Origin: Cryptomeria japonica
Lineage: Eukaryota > Streptophyta > Pinopsida > Cupressales > Cupressaceae
Length of the DNA: 64,000 bases
Assembly (NCBI RefSeq): GCF_030272615.1
Contig: NC_081408.1
Coordinates: 304,455,450-304,519,449 of the forward strand
Direction of reading: 5' to 3'
Made by a program: the position numbers and the translations under genes. Below, in pieces: positions 9,201 to 21,376 of this stretch (its first letter is position 1; the number at the start of each line of letters is the position of its first letter). A model generated the notes under the pieces. That model did no database searches and was not told the DNA's origin. It worked only from the letters and a program-made list of their open reading frames with translations.

Positions 9201-10012
9201 GTGATGGAAAGATTAAATTTCATTGAGAAATTTGAAGGGCGAGACTTTCATACTTGGCAATTACAGATGCAATTACAATTGATCGAAAAAGATCTTTGGG
9301 ATGTTAAAACAAACTTAGTCTCTCCTACTGATGCAAATGAACTTGTGAAGTGGAAAATCAATGATCATAAAGCTTTGGGAGCTATTGGTCTCACATTATC
9401 AAAAGCATATTTAAACCACGTGAATTTTGCAAAATTAGCAAAAGAGATTTGGGAGTCATTAAACAAGCTCTTCAGATCTGAAGCAGAAAGTGCAAAGACA
9501 ACATTAAAGCAGAAATTGTATGGATTGAAGATGGAAAAAGGTACCAAAATAACGTATATCATATCAGTAAGTTTCACTCTCTTCTAAATCAACTATTTGA
9601 GATTGATGAGAAAATAAATGATGATTATGTCAAAGCTATACTTTTGAATAGTTTGCCTAAAAATATGTTTGGAATGGTGTTCACATTAAGCAAGGTAACA
9701 ATTAGTCTTGAAGGGGTAATATCTACTCTACTTGACCATAATGGAGACTCAGAAACTAAAGAGGTCTTAGTTGTACGTAACAAAGCAAGAAAAGGTAGGT
9801 ACAAATCCAAGCATATTCCTTCAAAAGGAAAAATCAAATGCTTCTCTTGCAATGAGATAGGACATATAATTTTGAATTGTAAGAAGAGGGCACAAGATTT
9901 ACTAGATGATAAAATGGATGATCATGCTTCCGTAGCTGAAGAAACTGTTTGGGAAAACTATGCACATAATGAAGAGCTATCATGTCCTACTGATGAAGAA
10001 TACATGCTTTAG
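9201..10012 (+). pseudogene. Copia gag with CCHC zinc knuckle, one frameshift
   Basis: About 270 codons. The first part (9201-9556) has the copia gag pattern (FEGRDFHTWQLQMQLQL, WESLNKLF). A single-base change near 9556 shifts the frame, and homology continues from HISKFHSLLNQ onward. The second part ends with a CX2CX4HX4C knuckle, CFSCNEIGHIILNC, near 9840-9880, then an acidic tail. Gag forms the particle and binds element RNA. There is no protease or polymerase downstream. Confidence 0.85.
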
Positions 10013-10467
10013 ATAAATTCAATATTGGAGGATGAAGGCATCAGAGGTTGGAGGACAATCAACATTCTCTTGTTAGTCATCAATGACGTGGCATTTTATT
10101 TTCTAGGATGCACCATGATAATATGATTTGTTTATCAGTATTCTTGGTTGTGTGAATAAGTGGAATTTCACATTGTGGGGGAGGGGGGGGGGGGATATAA
10201 CCAATGTTCCACTCCTAAGAACTTCTCTGGTGTAAAATATTGTAATGAACAAAAGCACTAGTTTGATACAGTTCATGGATCTCGAAAGGGTTTGTGGGAG
10301 GATCCAGAAAACCACACAAGGTGGACAAATGAGTGGGTTCTTGTTCATGTCTAGATTTGTGGTATTCTTCTGTGAAAACCATGAAAGGTTGATTTGAGAT
10401 GCCTTTCGTTTTGAATCAAGATCATGAACCACAAGAGTTGGGGCTTACTCCAGATGAAGGGGGGGGA
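10013..10467 (+). other. 3' non-coding interior and polypurine tract of the gag-only copia
   Basis: No gene. It contains a 12-G run at 10183-10194, and the polypurine tract GAAGGGGGGGGA at about 10456-10467 abuts the right LTR. The missing pol would have been here. Confidence 0.7.
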
Positions 10468-10694
10468 TGTTGGGAAAACTATTGTTAGTGTACACATGGT
10501 TTGTTAAAAGATTATGAGAAAAGTGGTATGTATAATAACTCAATATTAATAGGGAGGTTGTTTGAGTGGTTTCCTAAATAATAGGATATGAGAGTCCTAT
10601 AAATATGTATATGTATTTGAATGAAAGTATGAAGCACAATTTTATCTTGTGTATTTTTTTTGCTTCTATTATTGTGCCTAAAATTGCTAGTTCA
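10468..10694 (+). repeat. 3' LTR of the gag-only copia
   Basis: Starts TGTTGGGAAAAC and ends CTAGTTCA, followed by the target duplicate CTTGT at 10695-10699. Confidence 0.9.
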
Positions 10695-10699
10695 CTTGT

Positions 10700-10930
10700 C
10701 ACTTTTTTCATTCCTTTCGTGATGTCTAGTTTTCCTCTAAAGCCTTTGTTATTCTACCATCCCTACCAGTTGTTCCATGATCTCCCTGCCAACCTATCAC
10801 CTACTTTTTGCCCAAGTGGGCTCCTATTTGCCTTAGTGGCCAAAGGTAGAACTGCCAAAAAAGTCCACAATTTAATTCGCAGAAAGCTTTGCCCTTTGCT
10901 CACTCTTGAGCCATTATTAGAAAACCCCAA
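10700..10930 (-). pseudogene. 5' part of the DUF4283 reading frame, separated by the copia
   Basis: On the minus strand, sequence from about 10930 to 10700 is largely open in one frame and runs in phase into the 8130 end once the copia and one CTTGT are disregarded, apart from two TAG codons. It is basic with Trp-Asn-Asn and Lys-Gly residues, but the start was not found. Plus-strand ORFs here are shadows. Confidence 0.35.
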
Positions 10931-11496
10931 ACCGAGATCTAGTTTTGAATTATTTTATTTTTCATTTATATTTTTTATTTGAAAAACTACTATTTTTATT
11001 TACTTAACAATTATTTTATTTATGTTTAATTTTGTGTAAGCACCATTCCTTGTAGAACACTTTTTTAACTTTTTCAAATTGATAAATATTATAGATATTT
11101 TAAATACATCTATTTAAAGAAAGGTTGAAAAAAAGAAAAGTATTTTATTTTTATTTATAAAACTACTATTTTTATTTATGTTTTAATTTTATGTACATAC
11201 CATTCCTTACTAGAACATAATTATCTTATTCTTAAATTGATATAAGATCAATTTGAAACTATTTTATTTATTTTACTTTTGAACTATTTTATTTTAAATA
11301 AAGATACCAGTTTGAAACTATTTTACTTAAAATCATTTTCTTTTACTTTAATTTGAATATATTATATTTATTTTAAATTATTTTCTTTTTACTTTAGTTC
11401 AAAATTTTTGCTCACTCACTTGGGTCATTAACTCCCCATTAACATTAATGACGCAAGTGAGTTAACAAAATGATTATATCACAGCTGATGCTCTAC

Positions 11497-11530
<34 letters not shown>

Positions 11531-11690
11531 CTGCTTTCTGCTGTGCATGAAGCTGATGCTCCGTCCAGTACGAAGGAAGTGTTCCTCAGTTCTAATGTTT
11601 GCAAATTCCATCAGTTCTCATCAGTAACAGTAAGATGAATAAGCTTTTTATACAATTACAGATCAATATTATTCACTGATTATTTCCCCA
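10931..11690. other. AT-rich non-coding stretch with an (AAT)n microsatellite
   Basis: No gene seen. TATTTTATTTTT-type sequence, with AAT repeated about ten times at 11497-11528. Confidence 0.7.
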
Positions 11691-11760
11691 GTTGCCTTTA
11701 ATCCATCCCATCCTATCACCCACCAACCAATATAAATATAAATATTCACAATCAATATAT

Positions 11761-12084
11761 ATGGATGGGCTGAGTGAAAGGGGACCATTCATTGGGCAGT
11801 ATCTTTTTATAATAATCCTCCTTTTTTGTGCCATTTCCATCTTATTCATTAATCAATTTTATGGCGTAGATGTGATAGAAACTTTATTAAGAAAAGTAGT
11901 GATTCTTCCTGTCTGTAGGAGACACAAGCTTGCTTTTGTCTTGAAGATTTTAAGACATCTTTTCAAGCTGGATAAGTTCAAGTGTCTGAAGCAGCGTGCT
12001 CATTTCATTTCAGTACTACAAAGTAGGTATCTAGCTTCAAGAATAATTGACAAGAGCACAAGATTTGAGAGGAATCAAGTTTAA
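11761..12084 (+). CDS. Orphan ORF with one membrane segment, possibly a first exon
   Basis: The ORF from the ATG at 11761 encodes 107 residues. Residues 12-34 (GQYLFIIILLFCAISILFI) form a strong transmembrane segment, followed by a basic, Leu-rich region with RRHKLAFVLKILRHLFKL. A CCAAT word and TATAAATATAAAT lie just upstream (about 11725-11745), too close for a normal leader. From about 12040 the ORF runs into the first unit of the 152-bp array, so its last 13 or so residues are repeat-derived. I recognise no family; a decayed first exon or chance ORF are both possible. Confidence 0.3.
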   Translation: MDGLSERGPFIGQYLFIIILLFCAISILFINQFYGVDVIETLLRKVVILPVCRRHKLAFVLKILRHLFKLDKFKCLKQRAHFISVLQSRYLASRIIDKSTRFERNQV

Positions 12085-13050
12085 TGTGTGGGATTTTTCA
12101 GGTTTCAAACGTTCGAATTTCGTGTCTTTTAAAATCATATGTGGCAATTTCAAATCATTCAATAGTGGACAAAAGGTGAGACAAATCAAGTTTAATATGT
12201 GAGATATTTAGAATAAGGAGGGTTTAGTTGTTGAACAACCTAATTTCATCTTTCTCAAAATCATATGTGGCGATTTCAAATCACTTTTAATAGGAGACAA
12301 GAGCACAAGAGGTGGGAAGAATCAAGCTTAACATGTGAGGTATTTAGAATAAGAGAAATTATATAGGGTAGAGGATCTAGTTGTTGAGTAATCTAATTTC
12401 ATGTCTCTCAAAATCACACGTGACAATTTCAAATCGCTCTCAATAGTGGATGAGAGTACAATAGGTGAGAAGAATCAAGTTTAATATGTGACATATTTAA
12501 ATTAAAAGAAATTATTTAGGGGAGAGAGTTCAATTGTTGGGCATTGTAATTTCATGTTTCTCAAAATCATATGTGACAATTTCAAATCACTCTCAATGGT
12601 GGACGAGAGCACAAGTGTTGAGAAGAACCAAGTTTAATATGCAATATATTTAAAATAAGATATTTTATTCAGGGGAGAGGGTTCAATTGTTGTGCATTCT
12701 AATCTCATGTCTCTAAAAATCATGTGGAAATTTTAAATCACTCTCCATAGTGGACAAGAGCACAAGAGGTGGAAAGAATCAAGTTTGATATGTGAGATAT
12801 TTAGAATAAGGAGAAATTAATTAGGAGAGAGGGTTCAATTGTTGAGCATTCTAATTTCATGTTTCTCAAGATCATAAGTGGCATTTTCAAATCATTCTCA
12901 ATAATACGAGAGCAAAAGAGGTGAGAAGAATCAAGTTCAATATGTGAGATATTTAAAATAAAGAGAGATTGATTTGGGGAGAGGATTTAGTTTTTGAGAA
13001 TTTTAATTTCGTGTATCTTAGAATCATATGTAGCAATTTCAAAGAAATCT
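12040..13050 (+). repeat. Tandem array, about seven units of 152 bp
   Basis: The marker ATCAAGTTTAA recurs at 12073, 12185, 12321, 12474, 12627, 12778 and 12930. The last four spacings are 151-153 bp; the first two (112 and 136) reflect deletions. Units carry TCAAAATCATATGTGGC, CAATTTCAAATC and GTGGACAAGAGCACAAG, and differ by 10-20%. It is non-coding and too short for a centromeric satellite. Confidence 0.85.
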
Positions 13051-15010
13051 CAATTTTTAACAATGAATTATTTGACAAGGCACTTGCTTATAGCTAAGGT
13101 TCTAGGTCCACATCATCCAATGTGATGCTAAATCAACATGCTTTTTGTTGAGGTGTCCAAAAAATCCCCCCCAAAATGTAGATGGATAGTTGTGCACTTA
13201 TGTCATGTTTTATTGGTGCACCAGTGACATCATGTGATTTGTTTCTTTTGAGATCTATATGTAATTTTTTTTTCAATTATGGGTAGGCATGATCAACACT
13301 AACAACTTTAAAGTCACAACTACTGGTGCTATATATTAGATATTAAATCAACAAATGCCATCATGATGCATAGGCTCAGGTTCAACTCTCAGCAACATGA
13401 AAACATTTCAATGCCAATCAGGCATATTTCACAACAATGGGCTTAATTCCCTTCACCAAACTCAACACAATGCTTCTAACATAGACCTCTAGATATTCCA
13501 ACTTCTCTAAAGCATAAAGACTCATCAAAGATCAATGCTCAACAACAACTCTCACCATACCTTCACAAACTCCAAACTCTACAAATTAACACCTTGAGAC
13601 ACTTTTGGAATGATAAATCTGACATGACAAGACCACACATAGTCACCATGAACATAAAAAAATCATATAATAGTTTTCTGCAACCTTCCTATAGCAGTAG
13701 TGACAAGAACTTACATAGGGAATGACATGACAATTTTTAGAAATTGGCTCATTTGACCCCTCCAATCATAAGATGAATTTTAATAGTAAGAAGGAAGTTT
13801 GTTCACAACATCATAATCTGTCCACACACCAAGTGTCAGGTCCTTACTGGACCATACATAGCTGTACCAACACATTTTCTAACTGCAGATTTGGAAAACC
13901 ATTTTCTGAACAGGTCGTCCTTACAAAAATGGTCATAACTTACTCATTTTTTCATGAAATTCAATAAAAATTGAAGAAAATGAAAGTATATTAAATATTC
14001 TTTCCAACTATATGACATTTTCACTATAATACTTCCATACAAAAGAGTACTAAGCTCTGCAACACATAGGAATCAAAGTTTTACCAAACTGTAGCACTGT
14101 CAAATCAACATTTTGACATCATATTGCACGTGCAAAAGCAAGCATGAGACCCTGCAAACAAAGTGAAAATAAAATACATGATATTACCCTCCATTCCACC
14201 AAGTTTGGCTCTTGTTCATCTTGGAATGAAGGTTCTATACATTTTCCAAGTTCACTGTTTACCCTAGGAAGGGTTTGGACAAATTTTACAAAATTTACTA
14301 TATCTCCTTCAAAACACAACCAAAATGAATGAAAAAAAAGCAAAAATTGAGAGAATTAAATCCTCTTTCATCTCCCATGGATAAAAAATGCAAATTAATG
14401 ATTTTTCTTAATGAAAAATTCCTTTTATCAGACTGTGACGTTGGAAAAACTTAGAAAAGTGCAGGGAACTCCAAGATTTTATTAATCTTTTTCCTTCAAA
14501 AGCATATCAACCCCATTTTGGTCATTGGAAGGACCTATTTAAATGCCTCCAAGGCCTCCCAATGGTTATAACTATGTTTTAAACCAACATCACTAACAAA
14601 CACCTAATTACCTTTACAAACACAAAAGTTGCTTATGACAATGTTGACAATATTTGACAATTTTATCAATATGCACCCTAGACTCAACCTAAGACCTTTA
14701 TGATTCAAAAACCAATATGAATAGGTCCAAATAGGTTTAAAATACCTTTATACATCATTGAACATAATATTTGACCCATTGGTACACATTTCCCACAAAA
14801 TGACAATTTTTGACGATTTTGACAATATGACTCCTCAAAGACTCAACATAACACTTAATGGTCTCAATGACCTTTATTACATCAAATATGGTCTTTCAAG
14901 ACCTTATTCATGACAAAACTCAAAAACATGAAATTATCACCAATTTGGCCTCATGGTGGCATCTTGTGCCAGGTGCTCCTGCACCACATCACAACCATTG
15001 GAACATCCCC
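13051..15010. other. Non-coding stretch, its right part perhaps a decayed LTR
   Basis: No credible gene. From about 13830 the style (phrases such as AGGTCCTTACTGGACC and CAAAATGACAATTTTTGACG) and the terminal palindrome GGTGCTCCTGCACC at 14972-14985 resemble the block at 22190-23757. That suggests two members of one decayed LTR family on the minus strand. The assignment is weak. Confidence 0.3.
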
Positions 15011-17411
15011 AACCATTGAGTCCTCTCCCTTAGTAGTTATTAGTTTATAAAGAGAAATATTTGTTGTCTAAAAATCACATGTTTAAGGAACGAGGCCAAA
15101 TTCAAGTCTCAAAATATGGTGGAATAGATAATCCTCATTCTTAAGTTTACAATTTAAAGGAGTTATATGACTCATATAATAGCTCTAGACACAAAAATAT
15201 TAAGATATTTATTCTTGTAATAAAAAACAAGAAAAATTATAAAAAATAAAAGCTAATAAGCTTCGATTTTGATAACTATCTTTGATAAAAACTCTAAAGA
15301 TTTGATTTTTATTTAGAATAATTTTAAAATACATTGTTATAATTTACATGTAACCGATTACAAACAAACTTTTAGTATAAACCAAAAAATTAAAATAATT
15401 ACTACTCATGTGGACCATCTAAAACTTGGCCAAATTTTTAAAATTAAATCAAATTTATTCATTATTTATTTTAAATAAACATGATATAGTTGTAATTGAA
15501 TTAATTACATTGATTGGTAATCGCAATGAGGCAAAGGTAGCCTATAATTATTATATATTCCAAAACATTTTGGGAATGAAGAAAGAATATGTAGGATAAA
15601 AATTTATGGTTATGATTATTAGTGTGGACGATTGGTCAATCTATTTTTTTTGTTTTCTATTTTCCCTAGTATATTTTCTTGTGTACCTGAGGGATGTCTA
15701 GGAACTGATGCAAGTGTTTGTTGTGGTTGTTGTCCAGGGGGGTCTTGATGAGGAGGTGATGGAGGATTTTTAACATTTGGAGGTCGAATATCAATTCCTA
15801 ATTTAACTTAAAAAAAATTTAATTAAAATACCTAATTCAATCTACATTTTTATCAAAATTCATCAATAAAAAATTAGAGATACTTATATCTTTGACCTCC
15901 TCGGCATCTTGGTGACATCTTAATGAAGATTTCACAACTTCAAGGTGAAAAATGGCTTCGTATTATTAAGAGCATCCGTTAAAGAACAAAAAATGTAGGT
16001 GATAGGAGGAAAAAGAGAAAAATAATAGCAATTTTGCATTTTTTTTGCTTTATACTTTTCCATTTGGCAAGCACCAAATTTGATGCTTGCCATATTTTGC
16101 CCTCACCAAATTTTGCACTTGCCAAATGTTTTGAACCAACCAAACCTTAGGCTTGGTCATTTCAAGCCAAATGGTGAGCACCAAATATGGCACATGCCAA
16201 AGGATCTAATGGGGGACCAAAAAGTAAATTAGCATCTTTTTGGTCCCCATCTTGGTGCAGTTAGCTATTATTTGCTAGAAACTTGAGATTGTCAAACATA
16301 TTCTCTTTGAATTTTTCTATGCTAAAGAAGTTTGATACTTATTATGTGTTGACATGAAGAGATGCGTGGACGAAGGTAGAGTCAAATGGTAGGAAATTTT
16401 ATGTGCTAGTGTGTATGATATGGATATGTATTTTAATTGTTTTTGGCTTCTTCTTTCAACTAAAATATTATGATTTTTATGAAAAAAGAGATGAGGAATG
16501 GTTCCACGATGGTAAGAGGGTACTTACTAGTTCTAATAGAAGACTCACCTTTCATGATATTTATATGCAAGTGACTACAACTATGGATATATCCAAAAAG
16601 AAGTTTGTCAAACATATAAAGAACATGGCATCATGGATGTTAACAAACTATATATAAAATATATGATGCATTGGAATTTTAATAGATTAAAAAATATCCA
16701 CTTCCTAAAAGTATATTGTGAATTTTAGAGGAAGTACACTGAAGAGAGACTTGGGCAGAGTGAGAAAACAAAATTTCATGTTAATGAGGGAGAGGATTTC
16801 TCACTTTAGGTGGTGAGATCCAATGAGGACCTTTTTGAAGTTCAATTACCTTTGGGATGGAATGATTTAGGCTCCTATAGTGACAATAGGAACTTCTAAG
16901 GATAACCATAATAAACTACAAATAGCTACAAATTAGTACATATATATGTAATTTTGTAACCATAACTGTTTCCTTTTGATATGCTTACATATCACACATG
17001 CCTTCCATGACCAACATACTAAAATAGTAGAGATAAGTGACATAGATAGTGACCCTATAGGGTCTTGCAATTAGATAGAATCCAACCCTAGTGATTTATA
17101 CTATTTACGTATGATGTAATATTTTTGGATATTAATAATCTATTTACAATCCAAAAATATATATTAATTCACCCATGTACTCTCTAATACCATTAAAATT
17201 TCATTATGTATGAGAACCCATTTTTCCAAAAATATTTAAAAAGTTTATTGTGTGGGAGAACCCATTTTGGCAATAACATAAAAATTTAAATGTGTAGGAG
17301 GAACCATTTCTCCAATATTATTATAGCTCCATATTAATCCTAGGTCCATAATCACCTTGAAAATTATAAATTATGTGTTTTGTCAAGGTTCAGTTTGCCC
17401 AACATTTACAT
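15011..17411. other. Non-coding stretch with unassigned coding-like scraps
   Basis: Mostly AT-rich. On the minus strand 15690-15790 reads as Pro/Gln-rich sequence. On the plus strand a 84-codon ORF at 16403-16657 has a hydrophobic start and a basic end but matches nothing I know. 16060-16200 repeats CACCAAAT and TTTGGCA words in both orientations. None is supportable as a gene. Confidence 0.4.
16212..16248. other. Perfect 13-bp hairpin
   Basis: GGGGACCAAAAAG (16212-16224) and CTTTTTGGTCCCC (16236-16248) face each other across 11 nt. It could be the end of a small inverted-repeat transposon. Confidence 0.6.
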
Positions 17412-17416
17412 GTATC

Positions 17417-18529
17417 CGTAGCATCCTAAAATTGCAACCCTTTGCAATTTCGACCATATTTGGGTCTTCACCTTAATGTTTGCACCACTTGGCTTGTTCG
17501 AAGACCTAATTATGTTGATATACCTCAAAAATGCCAAAAACTTTGATTTTCCACTCATTATACACTTTAATCTTAACCCAAAATAGGGTAGGACCGGGGA
17601 GTATATGCATTAAACCCATTCTAGCATTTCAAATTTGAGTAGGATCCCCCTCTCCATGCCAGCTCATGTCGGAAAATTAGACAATTTTCCCTATGGGAAA
17701 GTATATAAAGATGATTTCCCCTCTCATTTGGCATCCATCAATTAGAAAGAGCACACATACAACATCAAGCAATCAAGCATTCAAGAGAAATTGAGCATTT
17801 TCAATCTTCCTTCAAGCCTTGGAGCAGCAATAAAGTCAAGATTCAAGCATTGAAGAAGACATCATTTATCCTATTTTGTGGAAGACTTCATAAACCCTAT
17901 TTTCATTTGGAGGCAAGAAAAACTTCACAAGGAGGTATCATCATTCAATTTTCAACATCTCCCTCAAAAGGAGAACCTTTCATTACTTTAATTTCAATTA
18001 TATTTATTTCAATTTCATGATTAATTCCAAAACTGGGGTTTGACCTAAGACAAGCCCCTATTCCCAACCTTTTTCCCCTCTTTCTGTGTGCAGGAAATAG
18101 GTATGAAGTTGCGATCTTCAGAATAAGCATTATTTGTAGAAACAAATCAACCCTTTTTGACGTGTAAAAAAGTAGGAGGACCAAGGCACCCACCTCCTCG
18201 ATCCCAACATTTTTGAAGCTTTTTTGAGGATCAGATCCGAATTTGCATATACTGCTTAGATCCAAGTGCATGCAAAAATCTCGCGCTTGCAACTCACTGT
18301 TTTCTCATTTTTACCTTTATTTTTCAATATTTTACCTAATTTAAGCATTTCAACTCACAAAGGATCAATAAAATTATCACAGAATTAACCCAAATTCATT
18401 CAGTATTCAGTCCTTGACTAGTGAATCTAGTGGATTTCCTTTCCTCTTTTGAATGTAATGGTCCCTAAGTAAAAAATTAAGGGTTTTCTCTCTCTTGGGT
18501 GGAAACCTAATTTTTTTTTCCACATTACG
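17417..18529 (+). repeat. 5' LTR of gypsy I
   Basis: Starts CGTAGCATCCTAAAATTG (the usual leading T is C) and ends ACATTACG, where the 3' copy has ACATTACA. GTATATAAAG near 17700 is the likely TATA box. It aligns to 27253-28386 along its whole length. ORFs inside are not genes. Confidence 0.88.
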
Positions 18530-18532
18530 TTT

Positions 18533-18548
18533 TGGTGAACTCAACTTC
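18533..18548 (+). other. Probable primer-binding site of gypsy I
   Basis: TGGTGAACTCAACTTC begins three bases after the LTR. Gypsy II has TGGTGAACCCAACTCC at the same place. The matching tRNA could not be named. Confidence 0.5.
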
Positions 18549-19290
18549 TTACACCCTTATTTCTTATTTATGTTTTCAGATTTGAATGTTTATGCAATTT
18601 AAATTTCAAGTTTTCATTTACAAGTTTGATTTCCTTGCACATTCTAAAAATTTAGAGGTTAATTTCACTAAAACCCTAAGTTTTAATTTTAAAATTGAGC
18701 TTGTGAATTGCATAATTTGGATTAATTGTTTTAGATCTGAGTGTTATTCAATTTCAAAATTCAAATTTTCATTTGCAAGTCAAATTTCACATTTAATTTT
18801 TAACATTAAGTGGTTAATTGCAAAAACTCTAAATAAAAAATTTATAAAAAATTGAGCTTGTGGGTTGTATAAATTTTCAATTTATAATTTTAGAGTTGCT
18901 TCAAATTCAAATTTGCAATCTTGGATCAAATTTCAAATTTAAATTTTAAAATTAATTTTCTTAATTAAAAGAGCCCTAATTTTTAGATTTAAATTGATTA
19001 TTTCAATTCCCAAATTTCAACATCAAATTTTAAATTTAAATTTTAAAATTAAGAGGTTCTTTTTGCAAGGCCCTAATTTTAAATTTAAATTTCCTTTAGA
19101 TTATTTAAAATTTAAAATTTAAAATTAAGAGGTTATTTTTAGCCCTAAATTTAAATTTAAATTTCTATCTCCTAGTGGATAATTTTAAATTTAAATAAAG
19201 AGGTTATTCTAGCAAAGCCCTAATTTTAAATTTCAATTTCCTAGGGGATTGCATAATTTGTCATCTTTTCAATCAATTTGCCTATTTATT
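18549..19290 (+). repeat. AT-rich leader of repeated TTTAAATTTAAAATTAAGAGGTT words
   Basis: Phrases such as AAATTTAAATTTTAAAATTAAG, AGAGGTTATTTT and GCCCTAATTTTAAATTT recur about seven times with a loose period. The same occurs in gypsy II at 37200-39270. It is untranslated leader with no gene. Confidence 0.7.
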
Positions 19291-21180
19291 TGATGAGTAG
19301 ATGCTACATCCCCCTTGGCTCCATGTGGCAGGGGTTAGGCATCCACTATGGAGTGGCGTACTTGAGAGAGGGTCCCTCATATGCAATGAACCATTTATGT
19401 TATTCCAATTGTATTCATTATTTAATTCTATTATGGAAATCACAGTTGTCACAAATACCATTAAATTATATTAGCATTAATGCTTCTTGTTAGTATTAAT
19501 TTGCATTAATCATTATCTGCTATTATTTCCTTACAGTATGATAACAAATTGTGCAAAATGAATTTGATTGCCTCATTCATCCTCGGGTTCATTAACAGAG
19601 ATGTACATAAATATATATTATGTTAAAATGGTGATATTAGGTGAAATTGTCTTTAAATTGGTTCTTCAATTTTATCTTATCATTGCCATCAATTTAATTA
19701 ACATTACATTCAATAGTTCAAATTCTATGATATACAAATATGATTATGATATGGAAGATGTTGTTTAATCATATTAAAATACTAGATTAGAAAGTACCAA
19801 ATATGTAGATGTCACCTCTTTCTCATTTGGTTCAATTTTGATTGTTCTTCCTTAAGGCAACGATACTCTTAATTGCAATCATTATCGGTTGCTTATAATA
19901 AAATGTGAATAAATTCAAAACTCCCCTAACCAAAATATTGAGGGGAGGATATGACAGTATGAAAATTATAAGATTTCATATTAAACATGCATATTAAGCG
20001 CATTCCTATGCATACCACCAAGAACAAAGATGTTACTGCCTGTAACTTAATAATAGTTCTAAATTGAACTGATTGATGGTGATGTTACTGGATGATTTGA
20101 TTCCTTTCCTTTATATCTCTCAATGTGAGGGAGAGGTCACACCTCTTCATCATGTATGCCCTTTGGCAAGAGACACACTCTTTCACCATTAGCACTCTTT
20201 GAAAGAGTGCAACTCTTTATTATTTTTTCCCTTTGAAAGGGACACAACCTTTCACAATTAGATCACAACTTATCATTTCATGCCTTTTGTCCCTTTTATA
20301 CCTCATATTTGGGAGAGTCGCAACTTATCATTTCGTGCCTTTTTTCCTCTAATCCCACTTCTGCATGAGTATCTGCCTTTATTGTTTTATTTTCCTCTCT
20401 GCTTTTGATATGGGCTATTGGAATAGGAGATGTTGATATATTACCATTGTTTTCTATTGAATTCTTGGAGCAGCTTGCAATATATCTTGGACTCAGGATG
20501 CATCTACCTCCTTTCTCAATAATATCCACTTCCACCTTCCATGTCCGTTTACCTTTCTCAATGACAATTTCTAGATTATCTATATAGTTATATTCCATGT
20601 CTAAATCTGTTAATATTTTTTCCTTTGCATTTGGCTTCCAAAAGAAAAATTCTTCTTTTTTTCTAATAAAAGATCCTAGTGCCTCCTCAATCTTCTCTAG
20701 GGCTACTAGGTTCTAGTATTCGGTTCACAGATTTTTTATTCTCGCTCATTTGGGAAATCTTTTAGGTTTGTGATTGGTGGGGTCAAATTTTGGCTCTCAT
20801 TCTACCCAATAAAAAAAAAATCCTTCAAAGATATAAAGGTTTTCTGAATAAGATCTCTTTCTTAAGATATTGATCTATGCAATCTACGAGAAAGTAACCT
20901 TCAAGAAAGGCTTTGGCACTTACCTGGCCATTGAATTTCTCTTCCCACCAAGTGATAATCTTCTCCATTGAGTTTCTCATTCCTATCCATTTCATAAAGA
21001 AGCCATAATTCTTGAAGTTATCCCATATTGGTTGTAGGGTTTTTGATGAAATGACCATTGCCTCGCTTCTATTTACAGGTGGTACAAAGCATTCTCTTTT
21101 GTTGTTTTCTTCATCTTTCCTTCCATTCTTAATATTTCATTGATGTGCGTTGAGATGTTTTGGTAGGTTAGGGTTAACTC
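19291..21180 (-). mobile_element. DUF4283-type LTR element, copy B, truncated
   Basis: 19412-21180 matches copy A (5783-7950) at high identity. On the minus strand the coding part is 21058-20296 and the LTR-like tail ends CATCTACTCATCA at 19291. It lacks about 235 bp at the start of the LTR and everything upstream of the middle of the ORF. It is flanked by a direct repeat of about 52 bp of host sequence (19241-19292 and 21181-21232). Confidence 0.65.
20296..21058 (-). pseudogene. DUF4283-like protein, copy B
   Basis: 21058-20825 repeats the MVISSKTL-type middle block of copy A. After a frame change near 20825-20740 the LDMEYNYIDNLEIVIEKGK block follows (20620-20500). The region that would code the KNLPTDYWN motif of copy A is degraded here. 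There are several frame breaks, so it is clearly non-functional. Confidence 0.55.
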
Positions 21181-21232
21181 CGAGGGGATAGCATAATTTG
21201 TCATGTTTTCAATCAATTTTCTTATTTATTTG

Positions 21233-21376
21233 AATAATCATTTTTCTAAAATTTTGCATTATTCAATTATTTTTCAAATTTCAAATTTCAAATTTCAAAT
21301 CTCAAATTTCCAATTTCCTATTTCCCTCCCTTAGTGCATAAGTTTTACTACCATTAGTCCAACCTATAATATCCCC
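21233..21376 (+). other. End of the gypsy I leader
   Basis: Contains a short TTTCAAA repeat (about 21270-21310) and CTTAGTGCATAAGTTTTACTA, also present before the gag of gypsy II at 39307-39330. Confidence 0.6.

Larger units (their letters stand above)
8131..10694 (+). mobile_element. Complete small gag-only Ty1/copia element
   Basis: LTRs at 8131-8324 and 10468-10694 enclose a 2,143-bp interior. The primer site is TGGTATCAGAGC, complementary to the initiator Met-tRNA, and a polypurine tract precedes the right LTR. The target duplication CTTGT is present on both sides (8126-8130 and 10695-10699). Only a gag reading frame is present; protease, integrase and reverse transcriptase are missing, so it must have moved with enzymes supplied in trans. 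It lies inside the DUF4283 reading frame of copy A. Confidence 0.9.
5783..10930 (-). mobile_element. DUF4283-type LTR element, copy A, interrupted by a copia
   Basis: On the minus strand a coding region (about 10930 to 7116, split by the copia at 8131-10694) is followed by a polypurine-like AGAAGAAGGATTATAA at 7131-7116 and an LTR-like block from 7115 down to about 5783. A second copy at 19291-21180 shows the unit is a dispersed repeat. No polymerase is present, so it looks non-autonomous. An L1-like origin of the protein domain is possible, but the promoter-bearing, hairpin-rich tail looks like an LTR. Confidence 0.55.

Noticed and set aside
12040-13050. Centromeric or knob satellite
   Set aside because: Only about seven diverged units with deletions, embedded in ordinary DNA.
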